A program made the translations under genes and the position numbers. Below, in pieces: positions 63,696 through 64,000 of a stretch of 64,000 nt of DNA. The notes beneath the pieces were generated by a model, which ran no database searches, was not told the DNA's origin, and saw nothing but the letters and a program-made list of their open reading frames with translations. The DNA comes from Robiginitalea sediminis. GTDB lineage: Bacteria > Bacteroidota > Bacteroidia > Flavobacteriales > Flavobacteriaceae. Location: contig NZ_NGNR01000004.1 in NCBI RefSeq assembly GCF_002198115.1, positions 122,556-186,555 on the forward strand, written 5' to 3'. Position 1 is the first letter of the stretch. Every line of letters begins with the position of its first letter.

Positions 63696-64000
63696 CCCGC
63701 ATGGACTATACCCTTCAAACCCACCCGGAAACCCTTTTGGCCGGAAAATCCCTGAGGATGAGCGTGGCCCTAGACCGCACCGGGGAACTCTGGGGGCGTT
63801 TTATGCCCGGATTAAAGGAGATTCCCGAACGCATCGGCCGCGATTTGTATTCCATGGAGGTCTACGACGGGCTGGCGTATTTTGATGCGTTCGATCCGGA
63901 AAAGAGCTATACCAAATGGGCAGCAGTGCCTGTTGCCGCCCAGGGGGATGCCCCAGAGGGAACGGAATACCTGATACTCCCGGAAGGGCTGTATGCCGTA
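63692..64000 (+). CDS. GyrI-like effector-binding domain protein (cut by window edge)
   Basis: Only the first 103 codons are inside the window; the frame stays open to the last base. The start ATG overlaps the stop of the ADP-ribosylglycohydrolase-like gene. TGELWGRFMPGLKEI and YSMEVYD match the GyrI-like small-molecule-binding domain found in AraC-type effector domains and stand-alone proteins. No DNA-binding domain precedes it. It is probably a cytoplasmic ligand-binding protein. Confidence 0.7.
   Translation, partial: MTRMDYTLQTHPETLLAGKSLRMSVALDRTGELWGRFMPGLKEIPERIGRDLYSMEVYDGLAYFDAFDPEKSYTKWAAVPVAAQGDAPEGTEYLILPEGLYAV

Overview
This window comes from a Bacteroidota genome, almost certainly a GC-rich member of the Flavobacteriaceae. 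The evidence is a very long surface protein with the C-terminal sorting domain of the type IX secretion system, a GldI-type gliding lipoprotein, DUF3810, DUF5683 and DUF6122 family proteins, many lipoproteins, and promoters of the Bacteroidota type (TAnnTTTG at -7, TTG about 20 bases upstream). GC content and gene order are most like Robiginitalea; that genus assignment is an inference. No phage, insertion sequence, CRISPR array or rRNA was seen. The window looks like ordinary chromosome, densely packed in short operons.

Layout. 1-547: non-coding hairpins and a tRNA-Pro(GGG). 548-6884: an electron-transfer operon with a six-heme lipoprotein cytochrome on a collagen-like stalk, a one-heme lipoprotein, a DUF5777-like beta-barrel, a small Tat-signal protein, a four-cluster Fe-S protein, an NrfD-type membrane subunit, a membrane-anchored periplasmic protein and a one-heme cytochrome. 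No molybdenum catalytic subunit is present. 6927-8914: hemA and an OB-fold lipoprotein. 8982-17513 (minus): a 2843-residue SprB-like adhesin. 17652-18773: a PQQ-type sugar dehydrogenase lipoprotein.

18782-26445: a peptidoglycan-recycling block. murQ and a DeoR regulator are on the minus strand. Divergent from them are a NagB-LmbE fusion, an AmpG-like permease, NagZ and AnmK. Together they import anhydro-muropeptides, cleave them, phosphorylate anhMurNAc, remove the lactyl ether and bring amino sugar into glycolysis. NagA is absent, and the LmbE domain fused to NagB may take its place.

26817-34924: propionyl-CoA metabolism. Biotin carrier, biotin carboxylase and carboxyltransferase genes (minus) are divergent from udk-ftsB-mutA-mutB (plus). 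35050-40760: parA-parB-DUF5683-dapB-lepB-WbqC-DUF6122. 40757-45846 (minus): TPR protein, ribH, a small membrane protein, mutL and two rhomboid proteases. 45953-47734: recF, a lipocalin-like lipoprotein and DUF721. 47787-49282 (minus): ndk and a PhoD-like phosphatase. 49356-52049: nrnA, gldI and a cyclophilin-FKBP fusion. 52103-53560 (minus): pepD. 53633-64000: a DUF3810 protease-like protein, two amidohydrolase-fold proteins (only one barrel has the usual metal site), a TrmH methyltransferase, an M48 protease, a bestrophin-type channel, a secreted ADP-ribosylglycohydrolase-like lipoprotein and a GyrI-like protein cut by the window edge.

The points most worth following up are the redox operon with its FNR-like promoter and collagen stalk, the NagB-LmbE fusion with a phased operator in its promoter, the paired catalytic and non-catalytic amidohydrolases, and several very compact promoters that sit 5 nt before start codons or overlap terminators.
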